From contig CAWGXI010000006.1 of assembly GCA_963826515.1 (NCBI GenBank), positions 62,001 through 126,000 of the forward strand: a stretch of DNA of 64,000 nt. The letters are read 5' to 3'. The notes below the pieces were generated by a model. It saw only the letters and a list, made by a program, of their open reading frames with translations, was not told the DNA's origin and made no database searches. The DNA is from DATFVJ01 sp963826515. GTDB taxonomy: Bacteria; Actinomycetota; Actinomycetes; Streptosporangiales; Streptosporangiaceae. The position numbers and the translations under genes are program-made. Of this stretch, positions 9,451 to 18,344 are shown piece after piece. The first letter of the stretch is position 1. Each line of letters begins with the position of its first letter.

Positions 9451-10520
9451 TCACCGTGGCGGGAACCTGAACTGCAGGGTGCGGCCGTCCCACCAGGGGA
9501 TCGGCGTTTTGAGGTCGGCGAACCCTGCGTCGATGAGGACGGGGTGGTGGCTGCGCAGGTTCAGCGCGCAGGTGACGCTGGTGTCGTCGATGTGCAGGCT
9601 GCCGGTGGCGTCCAGGAAGTCGCGCCAGAGGGTTTCGGGGGTGGCGCGCTCGTACCGGGACAGCTTGAGCGCCAGCAGCCGGTACAGGTTCCCGGCCACG
9701 ACGGTCAGTGTGGTGTCCAGGTCCACGTTGAGCGGGACGCCGCTGGTGAGCGCGTCGAGGTGGAATCCGCTGATGTAGGCGCCGGGCTCGTTTTCTACCA
9801 TCATCCGTTCGGCGTAGCGGGCGAACAGGTTCTTGCCGGTGGTGGTGACGTCGTTGGTGATCAGCAGGGTGGGCTCGTCGCGGCCGATGTTCTTGACCGC
9901 GATCTGGCGGACCTTGGAGCTGATGTCTTTGAGCTTGATCATGTCTTCGTGCAGGCGGGGCCGCCGGTAGCGGCCGGACCGGGCGATGGTGACGGTTTTC
10001 CATCCTGAGGCGGGCAGGGCGGCGAGGCGGGCGAGTTCTTTCTTGCCGCGCTGGCGCAGGGTGAGCCAGCGGATGCCGCGGCCGGACAGTTCGTCGAGGA
10101 TCTTGTAGGTGGTCAGCTGTGAGCCGGAGACCAGCAGGCCGGGGTCTGATCCGGTGGCGTTGTTCCAGTAGTCGGCGAAGGCGATGATCTCGCTGGCCTG
10201 TTCTGCCTTGGTGATGTCGGCGTTGGAGTAGACCATGTCCGCTGAGGCGTGGTTGTGGTCGTCGCTGGGTTATGAGCCGTATTGCGACACGAGGTCGCGT
10301 GCTTTTCCAGCACGGCCTGGTCGCCGTGGTGGCGGATGGCGTGGAAGTCGCAGTTGAACCCGGCTTCGCCGGTGGCCAGCCCGAGCGGCCGCAGCGCCTT
10401 GACCAGCCCGGTAAGGAGTTTCTGGTTGGAGTCTGTCAAGGAGTAAGTGCCCAGGTGGGTGGTCTTGGGCAGGGCCGTCCGGCCGGTTCGGTGAAGTACT
10501 CCGCGCCCTGTCTCAGCCAT
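9451..10520 (-). pseudogene. DDE transposase remnant (IS1380-like), two pieces
   Basis: The upstream piece (from 10520) reads LTDSNQKLLTGLVKALRPLG and GFNCDFHAIRHHGDQAVLE, the region around the catalytic aspartates of a large transposase. It goes out of frame near 10280. The downstream piece reads MVYSNADITKAEQASEIIAF, TVTIARSGRYRRPRLHED and ITNDVTTTGKNLFARYAERM, ending at 9451. The N-terminus and a middle segment around 10230-10290 are missing. The family assignment is approximate; the transposase nature is clear. Confidence 0.6.
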
Positions 10521-10699
10521 ACCTCAACTGATCTTACTGAGCGTTCACCCAGAACAGTAGAGCTATATGAGGCACGTAGCGCTGGTGGGCACCGCTGTCC
10601 CCGGCGTACAGAGGGCGTTGCGACACGAGGTCGCACGTGGTGAGTGAGCTAGCCAGGGAGATCGGCCAGGCACAGCGTCACCGAGATCGCCGCCGCGCT

Positions 10700-11827
10700 C
10701 ACCTGGCCGATGCGGCTGACCTGGGCGTTGCCCGGTCCTATTAGCAGGACGAGATTCCGGCAGCGCCGGCGGAGCGGGTCCAGCACGACCTGCACGAAAC
10801 GCGGTGCGCCTGCGGGCGGGAGCACGTCGCGCCCCGGCCGCCGGGCGTGCCGGACGCGGCCTTGTCCATCGGGCCGCGGCTGCGCGCCCTGGCCGTTTAC
10901 CTGGTCTTCCAGCACGTCCCGGTCGAGCGGTGCCGGGACCTGATCGCCGACATGGCCGGCGCGGACGTCTCGGCGGGGTTCATCCACTCATGCCTGCGCA
11001 AGGCCGCGGACCTGGCCGCGGAGGTGGTGCGGCTGATGCGCACCCTGATCACCGCCGCGGCCGTGGCGGGTTCGACGAGACGACGCTGCGGTCCGGGCCG
11101 GCCGGGGAGAAGAAATACGTCCACGGCGCGTTCACCGGGCAGTACTCCTCCTTTTACCTGGGCACCCGCAGCCTGGAGATAATGCGGCAGGCCGGGATCC
11201 TGCCGGATTTCGCCGGCGTGGTGGTCTCGGCCGGTACCAGAACTACTTCCACGAGTCCTGGGAGCACTTCGCCGGGAACCAGGCTTGCCTGGCTCACATC
11301 CTGCGCGACTACCAGGACTGCGCGGAAACATACCCCGATGCCGTCTGGCCGGTGCAGGCGCAGCGGGCGCTGCGCGGCCTGATCCATGCCTGGCACGCCG
11401 CCCGTGACCAGCAGCTTCCCGCCATCCCCGCTGCCACCGCGGGACCGCTGGAGCACGAGTTCCGGCACGCGGTCCTCGTCGGGCTGGCCAGCGTGCCCCG
11501 CGTCCCAGGCCCGAAGAACAGCACGAAGCAGAAGCCCGGCCGCGAGCTGCTGGAGTTCTGCAAGAACCGCCAGGCCGACGTGCTGCGGTTCACCACGGAC
11601 ACCAGCATCTGGCCCACGAACAACAAGGCGAGCGCGGCGTCCGCCCCCTGAAAACACAGCAGAAAATCTCCGGCCGCCTCACTAGCGACGACGTCACCCA
11701 GGACCGCCTCGACATCCGCAGCTACCTCGACACCGCCCGCAAGCACGGACGCAACGCCTTCGCCGTGCTATACGACCTCATGCTCGGCGCCCCCTGGCAG
11801 CCGCCTGCCCAGGCAATCTCGCCGTAA
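10700..11827 (+). pseudogene. IS66-like transposase, multiple frameshifts
   Basis: Successive frames together read HVAPRPPGVPDAAL, GPRLRALAVYLVFQHVPVER, FDETTLRSGPAGEKKYVHGA (first Asp), then YQNYFHESWEHFAGNQACLA and HILRDYQDCAETYPDAVWPV, and finally RGVRPLKTQQKISGRLTSDD with the stop at 11825-11827. This is the order of an IS66-type transposase (the zinc-binding CxCG start is partly visible at 10807). At least four indels separate the frames, so the protein cannot be made. Flanking ends were not identified. Confidence 0.75.
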
Positions 11828-11946
11828 GGATAAGGGCAACCCCGAACCACAGATCACCCGGCGTGCATGGGGTGAATGCTTACGAGTTGTTGACGCCGCG
11901 ACAGCCTAGCCTTTGGCTGCGGGAAAGTAGCTGTCTGACTTTTGAT

Positions 11947-12027
11947 ATGATTCCCGATGCGATTGTCGGCGGGCTGATTCTCGCCGTTCTGGTCGTGATC
12001 ACGGTCTTACTGGCGAGTGTCACTTAG
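11947..12027 (+). CDS. possible 26-residue membrane peptide
   Basis: ATG 11947 opens MIPDAIVGGLILAVLVVITV ending LLASVT at TAG 12025-12027, a single hydrophobic helix. Directly after the stop, in the same frame, a second hydrophobic segment reads GELIWFVALALIITCLS to TAA near 12108. This could be one two-helix peptide broken by a stop or two small peptides. There is no clear ribosome-binding site, so expression is uncertain. The surrounding 11828-12229 holds nothing else I recognise. Confidence 0.3.
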   Translation: MIPDAIVGGLILAVLVVITVLLASVT

Positions 12028-12128
12028 ATCGGCACGCTCGGTTGGGTGATTACTGGCGAGCTGATCTGGTTTGTCGCCCTCGCGTTGATAATCACGTGTC
12101 TAAGCTAATCCACTAAGTAACAAGACAG

Positions 12129-12173
12129 GTCGAAGGACCCTACATTTCCTACTGGAGGTGCAGGGTCTTTCGC
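12129..12173. terminator. inverted repeat, possible terminator
   Basis: CGAAGGACCCTACA and TGCAGGGTCTTTCG form a stem (with G-T pairs) around a loop of about 14 bases. It lies between the small hydrophobic peptides and the next gene. Confidence 0.45.
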
Positions 12174-12229
12174 ATAGCATGGGCAGTGCACGGAATTAGC
12201 AACCCCAAATCAAGGAAGGTGCATTTATC

Positions 12230-12520
12230 ATGATAGCTACACTGGTATTTGCTGCGACTACAGTTATGGCCAACCCGCCGTCGCATTCGTACGTGCGTCC
12301 CGCTGTCGCTGCCGCTCGCGCGCCATTCGAGCATCGGCCTCCGCGCTGGCAGCCTCCGCGCCATCACGAGGGACGCGGCGACGATCACAGCTACCGCCAT
12401 CATGGCCGAGGTGACGAGGGAAGCGGCCGGCACGGTCAGCGGCGCGACGAGGGGACGATCCGGGGTCGTGGGCATCACGAGCAGGGTCACGGGCCGATCA
12501 TGCGACCGCTGAACGACTAA
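12230..12520 (+). CDS. small His/Arg-rich, probably exported protein
   Basis: ATG 12230 has a good ribosome-binding site (AAGGAAGG at 12213-12220). The product of 96 residues begins MIATLVFAATTVMANPPSHS, a short signal-like segment, and then is dominated by His, Arg, Gly and Pro (HHEGRGDDHSYRHHGRGDEG). It resembles no family I can name; the composition suggests metal or polyanion binding. A strong hairpin terminator follows directly. The intact frame, start signal and terminator together make it a likely real gene. Confidence 0.6.
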   Translation: MIATLVFAATTVMANPPSHSYVRPAVAAARAPFEHRPPRWQPPRHHEGRGDDHSYRHHGRGDEGSGRHGQRRDEGTIRGRGHHEQGHGPIMRPLND

Positions 12521-12545
12521 CCGAGACAGGACGCAAGAAACTCCT

Positions 12546-12582
12546 AGCGAGTGGCCCCCCACCCACTCGCTGGGGGCTTTCT
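12546..12582 (+). terminator. rho-independent-like terminator
   Basis: AGCGAGTGG and CCCACTCGCT pair around a short C-rich loop, followed by GGGGGCTTTCTCTTGG. It lies 26 bases after the stop of the small His-rich gene. Confidence 0.65.
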
Positions 12583-12749
12583 CTTGGGTTCTGTGTGTCT
12601 CTGTGGTCAACGCTGAAAAGCAGCGAGGCGATGGCGGTTGAGCCTGGTTGTCCGATAGCGGCTCTGGGCTATTCGGTCGTAAGTATTCGGAAGTCGTGTG
12701 GCAGGGGCTTGGCGGGCCAATGGCTTTGCGTTAGGGACCGAACCGATCT

Positions 12750-12915
12750 CGGCCCATCAGGTTGCCTCGATCGGGTGAACTCCCGCAACGGGTACCGGCC
12801 GCGGGAGCAGGCACCCGCGCCGGGACCATCGAGCTGGCGATCCCCAAGCTGCGCCAGGGCACGTACTACCCGGAGTTCCTGGAGCACCGGCGGCGCGCCT
12901 TATCCCGGCTCGGCA
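12750..12915 (+). pseudogene. IS256 (mutator-type) transposase fragment
   Basis: Two overlapping frames together give RNGYRPRE and AGTRAGTIELAIPKLRQGTY, then PEFLEHRRRAL, the conserved N-terminal third of IS256-family transposases. Only about 50 residues remain, with a frameshift inside. The remaining parts of the transposase are absent. Confidence 0.6.
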
Positions 12916-13420
12916 ATTCGCCTGCGACGAGTTCTTCTAGCTTGGCTGATGCCTTTCGTTAAGTCCGATTGCGCGATGAAGGCGCAAGGGCCTGTCGCAC
13001 CGTGAGGAATATCCTAGATCAACATCTCTTTCTACCGCCTGGAGAAGTTGCCTATTCGCCACGCCGAGCAGCGCTTCGCCATTTCAGAAAAGCCGTGCAG
13101 TACATCGAGGGTTATCAGAAACTCTCCAGTCGGATCTTTACGGATCTCCATTTAATTGTTATAAAGTTCAAAATTTCGGCCCGGCGCGCCTAAAAGACAA
13201 CGACTCCCCGCATCGGTAGAAAGGAGGTGCTAAACCAAAAACCCTCAGCCGACGGAGGAGCCGTTGCGTTACCATCGTACCTTCGGACTGGATGCCGGAC
13301 AACTCGATGAGCTTGAGGAGGCGTATCGAAGACATCCTGCCCGAGCCCTGGGATAAGGGAATCGGGCGGCCGAAGAGCCTCTCGCTGCGGGAAGCGATCA
13401 TGGTCACGCTGCTCTACAAG

Positions 13421-15201
13421 TATTACAGTCATTGTTTCGCGTTAGGTAGCGATATGAACGCTGTAAGTAGTCGATGGGCTGGCGACGCCACGGCCAACCG
13501 TGACGGTGAGTGACTGCTCTCCGGGAACCCTGGCTCTTGCCTGACGTGACCGGGAACTACAGGCGTGTAACTTGAGGCGGCCGTGACGCGTTGGCTGCTT
13601 TGTGACAAACAACAACGACGACACGGCCGCGTGGGCCAGCATAGAGGATGTCGGGGCGTCCGCCGCGAGTGTGGACGGGCAGGTCAGGGTGGTTCTGGGC
13701 CGGGTGATGGCGCAGCGCCGCAGTATCGGGACGGCCTTCCGCTACATGGCCGCGCTGTCGCGTGGGACGCGGGCGAACTGCTGGGACCTGGCCGAGGCGG
13801 CCGGGTATGAGGGGCAGCACCGGATGCAGGCCCTGCTCTGCTCGTACGTGTGGGACTGGAAGGATCTGCGGGCGGAGCTGCCGGGGCTGGCCGCGGCCTG
13901 GCTCCCTGATCGGGAGGGCGACCTGATCGGGCCGGGGATCGCGATCGACGAGACCGCCCATCTCAAGCACGGGGACGCCACCGCGTGCGTGGCGCCGCAG
14001 CACGCCGGGTGCACCGGCAAGGTGGAGAACTGCGTCACCACCGTGTTCTCCGCCTGCGTCACCGCGAACGGGCAGGCCTGGGCGGACTTCGACGTGTACA
14101 TGCCGCGGCGGTGGGCGGATGACCTGCCGCGCCGCCGGGCGGCCGGGATCCCTGATGACCTGGCGTTCGCCACCAAACCTGACCTGGCGATCGGCCAGGT
14201 GCGGCGGCTGAGGGCGGCGGGCCTCGCGCTGATGTGGGCGGCGTTCGATGAGGTGTACGGCCGGTCCGGCAAGCTGCGGGAAGCGTGCCGGGGCGCCGGG
14301 CTGGCGTACGTGGCGATCATCCCGTGCGACTGGCAGGTTACCCTCCCCTCCGGCGCCGTGACCAGTGCTGAGGACGCGGTCAAAGACGCGGTGTTCGAGC
14401 GGCGCTCGTGCGGCACCGGGACCAAGGGACCGCGGTTCAGCGACTGGGCCCTGACCGCCACCAGCACGCCAGGTGAGTACCTGCTGATCAGGAGGCTGAT
14501 TTCCCGCCCGGATCAGTACACGTTCTACCTGTGCTGGGCACCGGAAGACCGGCCGGCGACCATGACGTATTTCATCACCATCGCCGGCCGCCGCTGGCCG
14601 GTGGAAGAAACGTTCAAAACGGGCAAGGACGTGCTCGGCTGGGACCAGTCCCAGATCCGGACCTTCGACGGGATCTGCCGGCACACCGCGCTGGCCGGCC
14701 TTGCCCAGCTCCGCCAGATCGCCATCCGCAACGCCCTGACCGGCGTCATCACCCTTCCCGCCGCGCCCGCCGGCGACAGCGACGGCCAGCCCGGCGACCT
14801 GCACGCCGACGCGGGCGACGCTGAGATCGAGGACGCTGACCTGCGGATCCCGCTCGGCGACGCACCCGTCCCCGCCCGCGCCGGGCAGCACTGCCCCCAG
14901 CACATCGGCGCCATCAAGCTGTCCGTCGCCGAAACCGCCCGGCTCACCGCCCTGGCCAGGCAATACACCGCCGGGCTGATCAGCCGGGCCCGGCTCGCGT
15001 TCGCCCTGCGCTGGTCCGCCAGGCGACGACGGCACCAGGCTGTTGCCCGCTGGCACCACCACAGCGCCCGGCTCCTGGACGCGGCAGCGACATAACAGCC
15101 GGCGACCGGAAGGAGGTGACAGCATGTAACCAGTAACCAGGCACCATCACATCACGCTGAGCGGTAGCGCGGACACAATCCGGAAAACCGTGACTGTAAT
15201 A
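13421..15201. mobile_element. IS701-family element, complete
   Basis: Terminal repeats TATTACAGTCA (13421-13431 and the reverse complement at 15191-15201) bound an element of 1,781 bp. The flanks are CAAG (13417-13420 and 15202-15205), a 4-bp duplication as expected for IS701. The host reading frame continues directly across the duplication (LLYK|RQNMIEE). Confidence 0.9.
13602..15095 (+). CDS. IS701-family transposase
   Basis: GTG start at 13602, 497 residues, uninterrupted. Motifs in order: CWDLAEAAGYEGQHRMQALL near residue 65, GPGIAIDETAHLKHG (first catalytic Asp, about residue 115), LMWAAFDEVYGRSGKLRE (second Asp) and RRWPVEETFKTGKDVLG with DQSQIR (catalytic Glu). The last 100 residues end in a basic ARRRRHQAVARWHHHSARLL. 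Length and motif order fit IS701. With matching terminal repeats and target duplications this is the element most likely to be active in the window. Confidence 0.9.
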   Translation: MTNNNDDTAAWASIEDVGASAASVDGQVRVVLGRVMAQRRSIGTAFRYMAALSRGTRANCWDLAEAAGYEGQHRMQALLCSYVWDWKDLRAELPGLAAAWLPDREGDLIGPGIAIDETAHLKHGDATACVAPQHAGCTGKVENCVTTVFSACVTANGQAWADFDVYMPRRWADDLPRRRAAGIPDDLAFATKPDLAIGQVRRLRAAGLALMWAAFDEVYGRSGKLREACRGAGLAYVAIIPCDWQVTLPSGAVTSAEDAVKDAVFERRSCGTGTKGPRFSDWALTATSTPGEYLLIRRLISRPDQYTFYLCWAPEDRPATMTYFITIAGRRWPVEETFKTGKDVLGWDQSQIRTFDGICRHTALAGLAQLRQIAIRNALTGVITLPAAPAGDSDGQPGDLHADAGDAEIEDADLRIPLGDAPVPARAGQHCPQHIGAIKLSVAETARLTALARQYTAGLISRARLAFALRWSARRRRHQAVARWHHHSARLLDAAAT

Positions 15202-15840
15202 CAAGCGGCAGAATATGATCGAAGAAGTCATCGCCGATCTTTTCGGAGTCTCCCAAAGTACCGTCTCGGACATCATCACAGACTTCACCCCGCTGATCGC
15301 TCAGGCTACTGAAGAATTCCGGCCTGACGCGGAGGAGGCGAAGCAGATGACCAGGGGTCGGCTGGCGCTGGTAGACGGCACGTTGTGGCCGTGCTGGTCG
15401 TGGGAGAACGCCCCCGAGCTGTGGGCCGGGAAATACAAGACCACCGGCCACGGCAGCCTCATTATCAGCGACGAATCAGGAAACATAATCTTCGTCTCGG
15501 ACCCGGCTCCCGGATGCGACCATGACATGAAGAAACTGGAAGGCGGGGTGAAGGAGATTCTCGACCTTGCCGGATCCGTTATCGCAGACAAGGGATTTCA
15601 AGGATCCGGTTACGTCACGTCGGCAAAGAAGCCAAAGGGCCGTGAACTCTACATGCGTGAGCATGAGTACAATAACCAGGTCAGTTCCATCCGCGCTCCC
15701 ATCGAACGTGCGGTTGCGCACCTGAAGACCTGGAAGATCCTCTTCGCCGATTACCGGCGGCCGCTCAACACGTTTCTTGATTCGTTCCGCCCAGCCATCG
15801 GTCTCTATTTCTTTGAATTGAGTTTTCAATAACCCTCATC

Positions 15841-16275
15841 GACGAGCACGCGACCGACATCGGGCGATACCTCTGGGTGCCCGCCTGCCCCTTTCGGCGA
15901 GACCGGAGGCCAGCCGTGGCCGGGCCGGACTCGTGCCATTGGTCAGCGATTACCCCTGCCTGCCACGAGGGCGGTTGCTGACGCAGCAGCGCGTCGCGCC
16001 CTGCCCGACCCGTGCCGCCCGAACGGGGGGGTGATCAACGAGCACATCAGAAATTTCTGGATAATGCGGGAAGACATCGCCTATATACTGCCCTTGCCAA
16101 CTCAGCATTTGACCCATCGTGGATCTAACCGCGGCCCCTTGATTATTTATTTTTTATTTGACGAAATGGGCGAGACGCGGGCCGGATAGGCGGCGTAGAG
16201 TCAACGGTGGAAGCTCGAGCATTAGCTGTTGGGTCGGGACCCCGCCTAGCTGCTTGATCAGCAGGGGGTACGCCC
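15841..16275. other. intergenic, upstream region of STAS-HATPase gene
   Basis: No gene is recognisable. The part from 16040 to 16165 is unusually AT-rich for this genome (TATATACTG, ATTATTTATTTTTTATTTG) and is a good place for promoters; a ribosome-binding site GGGGG lies at 16263-16267. Confidence 0.4.
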
Positions 16276-17058
16276 ATGTTTAATGTGATTTTGAGCACGC
16301 GTGAATTCAACGGCCGCTGGGTCATGGCCTTTCGCGGAGAACTTGATCTGGCCGATTCGCCAAGTGCCGCCGCGGTGGCGGGGTACGGCCCGCGGGTCGT
16401 CGTGGATATGGCGGGGCCGGAGTACATCGGCTCCAGCGGCCGCGCGGTGCTGGACCATGTCTTGAGATGTGTGCCGGCGAACATGCACGGGATCCGGGCC
16501 CCGGTCGGCGGGGGCAGATCACGCCAGCTCGGCCCACAGCAAGTTGGGGTGACCGGCAACATCGTGGGGCTTTCCTTCCGCCCGGACCCGCACGGCGAGA
16601 GGGGCCTGCGACCGGTTCAGGTGACATCGGCGTTCGTGCCTGCCGTATCCGGTCATGGCGGAGCCGCCGGGCCGGCAGCCCGGCCCAAACGGCGTACCTT
16701 CCCCGGACGCGCAGACCAGATCGCCAACGCGCGTGACTTCACGCGGCGCGTCCTTGCGTCATGCCCGGTCCTCGACGATGCGACGCTCCTCGTTGGCGAA
16801 CTGGCCACCAACGCCGTGGAACATACCGCTACCGGCAGCGGCGGCCAGTTCGACGTCATCATCTACCGCGACGAGACCTTAATAATCATCGCCGTCATGG
16901 ACGAGGGCTCGGACCGCGCCCCTGCCACCCGCCCGCTCGATGAACTGGCAGAAGACGGACGAGGGCTCCGCCTCGTCGAGCTGATCGCGGACCGATGGGG
17001 CTGCTACGGTAACGAGCGCGGTCGCACCATCTGGCTCGAACTGCGCTGGAAGCTCTGA
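16276..17058 (+). CDS. STAS domain fused to HATPase_c anti-sigma kinase domain
   Basis: ATG 16276, 260 residues. Residues 1-75 form a STAS (anti-sigma antagonist) domain: RWVMAFRGELDLADSPSAAA and GPEYIGSSGRAVLDHVL, where the Ser pair is the usual phosphorylation site region. Residues 75-135 are a shortened, diverged STAS end and linker. Residues 135-260 are a serine-kinase-type ATPase: ATLLVGELATNAVEHT (N box), VMDEGSDRAP (G1-like) and EDGRGLRLVELIADRWG (G2). Such domains usually occur on separate partners of RsbV/RsbW type; here both are on one chain. Probably a cytosolic regulator of a SigB-like sigma factor. The partner is not in the window. Confidence 0.75.
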   Translation: MFNVILSTREFNGRWVMAFRGELDLADSPSAAAVAGYGPRVVVDMAGPEYIGSSGRAVLDHVLRCVPANMHGIRAPVGGGRSRQLGPQQVGVTGNIVGLSFRPDPHGERGLRPVQVTSAFVPAVSGHGGAAGPAARPKRRTFPGRADQIANARDFTRRVLASCPVLDDATLLVGELATNAVEHTATGSGGQFDVIIYRDETLIIIAVMDEGSDRAPATRPLDELAEDGRGLRLVELIADRWGCYGNERGRTIWLELRWKL

Positions 17059-17081
17059 GCCGACGCGCGCCAGTTGCGACA

Positions 17082-17331
17082 GCTTGGCGAGCCTGGCGAA
17101 GACGCGGCCAGATGCCGCGTTGATGGCTTCTCCTGGCGGCGGGCCCAGCCTGGTGACCACCTCGGCAAGGAGCGCCAGCGGATCCCGGTCATCGTGGTCG
17201 GGGCACTTGCTCCGGCGCGGCTGTCCCCGCCGGTCCAGGGTGGCGATGATCCGTTCCGGGCCGCAGCAGGCGCATCGGCTCGGCCCGAGCCGGCAGACCG
17301 CGCAGTACCGGTCCTGGCCACGGCGCGGCAA
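17082..17331 (-). other. possible Cys-rich protein fragment
   Basis: The minus frame reads MPRRGQDRYCAVCRLGPSRC, ACCGPERIIATLDRRGQP and CPDHDDRDPLALLAEVV, four CxxC-like pairs followed by a helical segment GRVFARLAKLSQLARVG. It recalls the zinc-finger N-termini of some actinobacterial recombinases. The downstream part overlaps the STAS gene and is not credible as coding. Probably a truncated remnant. Confidence 0.3.
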
Positions 17332-17489
17332 GGCGATCGGAAAGTCCCCAGCTGCGCAGGAAGCCGGGTAACGGCCGACCCTGCCGGTCAGGGCCCGCGC
17401 TAGCCGGTGCCGTTGGCCCTGCCTCCGGCGACACTGGGCGCCGAGCCGGCGATCACTGCCCGGTCGGGGCCCTGGCGGCCGGCCGCGGG

Positions 17490-17615
17490 GTGGAGTTCCC
17501 CCGCCCGGAGTGCCCGTCGTGCGCCGGGTCGCTGGTGTTCTGGTCTGGCTACCGGCGTCACGTTAGGGCGGCGGGACGCTGCCGGAAGATCTTCGTGCCA
17601 CGGACATGCCACCCG
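17490..17615 (+). pseudogene. fragment of a DUF6431-like zinc-finger protein
   Basis: The frame reads EFPRPECPSCAGSLVFWSGY followed by RRHVRAAGRCRKIFVPR, a motif seen at the N-terminus of small actinobacterial proteins that lie next to transposases. It should continue with RCxxCGxTHALLP but runs into unrelated sequence. About 40 residues survive. Family name from memory. Confidence 0.45.
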
Positions 17616-17659
17616 CCCAACCGCCCCAGCCAGGCGTCCAGCAGCCATCCCCACCAAGC

Positions 17660-17679
17660 CATGCCGACATGTCAACACG
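17660..17679. promoter_or_regulatory. palindrome similar to the GntR operator at 60897
   Basis: CATGCCGACATGTCAACACG is nearly self-complementary around ACATGT. Read on the other strand it shares TGTTGACATGTC and GCATGGC with the sequence between the GntR gene and the aminotransferase gene. No intact gene adjoins it here, so it may be a relic of a copied regulatory region. Confidence 0.35.
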
Positions 17680-18078
17680 CAAAGCGGCCAGATCATGTGC
17701 AAACAGCGAGGCCGCTAACAGGGGCCAAGCCCGCGACACCGCCGATCCGACCGGCCAGCACGTCAGCGGAGCGCGCTGCCATCGCTCGTTCCGCCGACTC
17801 GTATGATGCCGGTCGGCTTGGGCTCAGTCCGCCGATTCCGGTTTCCTCACCTCCGGCGGTCCTCGCCGTGTAGGCCGGTCCGGCCGCGCCGCCCGGCCTC
17901 GATCAGGTTCTCCATTGCGCAGCCGAGGATTTCCAGCGCGGTTGGGGGCGCGTTACCGCCGCCTGCAGTGGAACGCGAGCGCGACCGCTGCCGCCCGGAA
18001 CGCAGCCTGTCCGGCTACAGGCAAAACCTGATCAGCTCACGCCCGGTCCGCACCGTGTTCGGCTACCACGTCGGGCAG

Positions 18079-18112
18079 GCATGGAATCCCGTCGTTTGAC
18101 GGGATTCCATGC
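18079..18112. terminator. perfect 15-bp hairpin downstream of bldC
   Basis: GCATGGAATCCCGTC, loop GTTT, then the exact reverse complement. It begins 10 bases after the bldC stop on the minus strand. It lacks a strong T-run but is an obvious transcript-end structure. Confidence 0.65.
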
Positions 18113-18122
18113 GGTGGCCCGG

Positions 18123-18341
18123 TCAGGCGACGCGTCTCGCCTCGGCCTCCTCCTGCCGCGGGCCTGTGAGCAGGGCGCGGACCTCGGTTTCCTGGTACCT
18201 GCGGTGACCGCCGAGTGTGCGGATGGAGGTCAGCTTGCCGGCTTTCGCCCACCGGGTGACGGTCTTGGGGTCGACCCGGAACATCGTGGCGACTTCTGCT
18301 GGTGTGAGCAGCGGTTCGGTGGCGGGCGGGCGTGTGCGCAT
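18123..18341 (-). CDS. bldC: BldC-type MerR-like DNA-binding protein
   Basis: 72 residues from ATG 18341, preceded by the ribosome-binding site GGGGGA. The sequence EPLLTPAEVATMFRVDPKTV then TRWAKAGKLTSIRTLGGHRR is the signature of BldC, a small head-to-tail-binding developmental regulator of Streptomyces and relatives. A divergent C-terminus ALLTGPRQEEAEARRVA follows. Full length for the family and intact. BldC is a conserved regulator of developmental timing in filamentous actinobacteria; whether this is the main chromosomal copy or an accessory paralogue cannot be told from here. It is monocistronic, with a perfect hairpin at its end. Confidence 0.9.
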   Translation of the reverse strand: MRTRPPATEPLLTPAEVATMFRVDPKTVTRWAKAGKLTSIRTLGGHRRYQETEVRALLTGPRQEEAEARRVA

Positions 18342-18344
18342 GTG

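Larger units (their letters stand above)
13264..15832 (+). pseudogene. IS5-type transposase (DDE_Tnp_4-like), interrupted
   Basis: A TTG start at 13264 follows GGAGGA. The first part reads RYHRTFGLDAGQLDELE and, after a one-base shift near 13319, IEDILPEPWDKGIGRPKSLS up to LLYK. The gene is then cut by IS701 (13421-15201). It resumes IEEVIADLFGVSQSTVSDII, LALVDGTLWPCWSW (first Asp), FVSDPAPGCDHDMKKL and VIADKGFQGSGYV (second Asp), then IRAPIERAVAHLKTWKI (catalytic Glu), ending at TAA 15830-15832 inside the terminal repeat. Two lesions make it non-functional. Confidence 0.85.
13107..15837. mobile_element. IS5-type element, split by IS701
   Basis: The ends are GAGGGTTATCAGAAACTC (13107-13124) and, on the other strand from 15837, GAGGGTTATTGAAAACTC. 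The flanks carry a 3-bp duplication ATC (13104-13106 and 15838-15840). Without the 1,785-bp IS701 insertion plus duplication the element is about 950 bp. Its termini share GAGGGTTAT with the element at 21904-22797, so the two belong to one group. Confidence 0.8.

Noticed and set aside
10284..10638. Repeated TTGCGACACGAGGTCGC at 10284-10300 and 10617-10633 as an attachment site pair
   Set aside because: Both copies lie in or just upstream of a degraded transposase gene, and no element structure is evident between them; a short duplication from repair is simpler.
13557..15125. 522-codon minus-strand frame
   Set aside because: Antisense of the intact IS701 transposase; no motifs.
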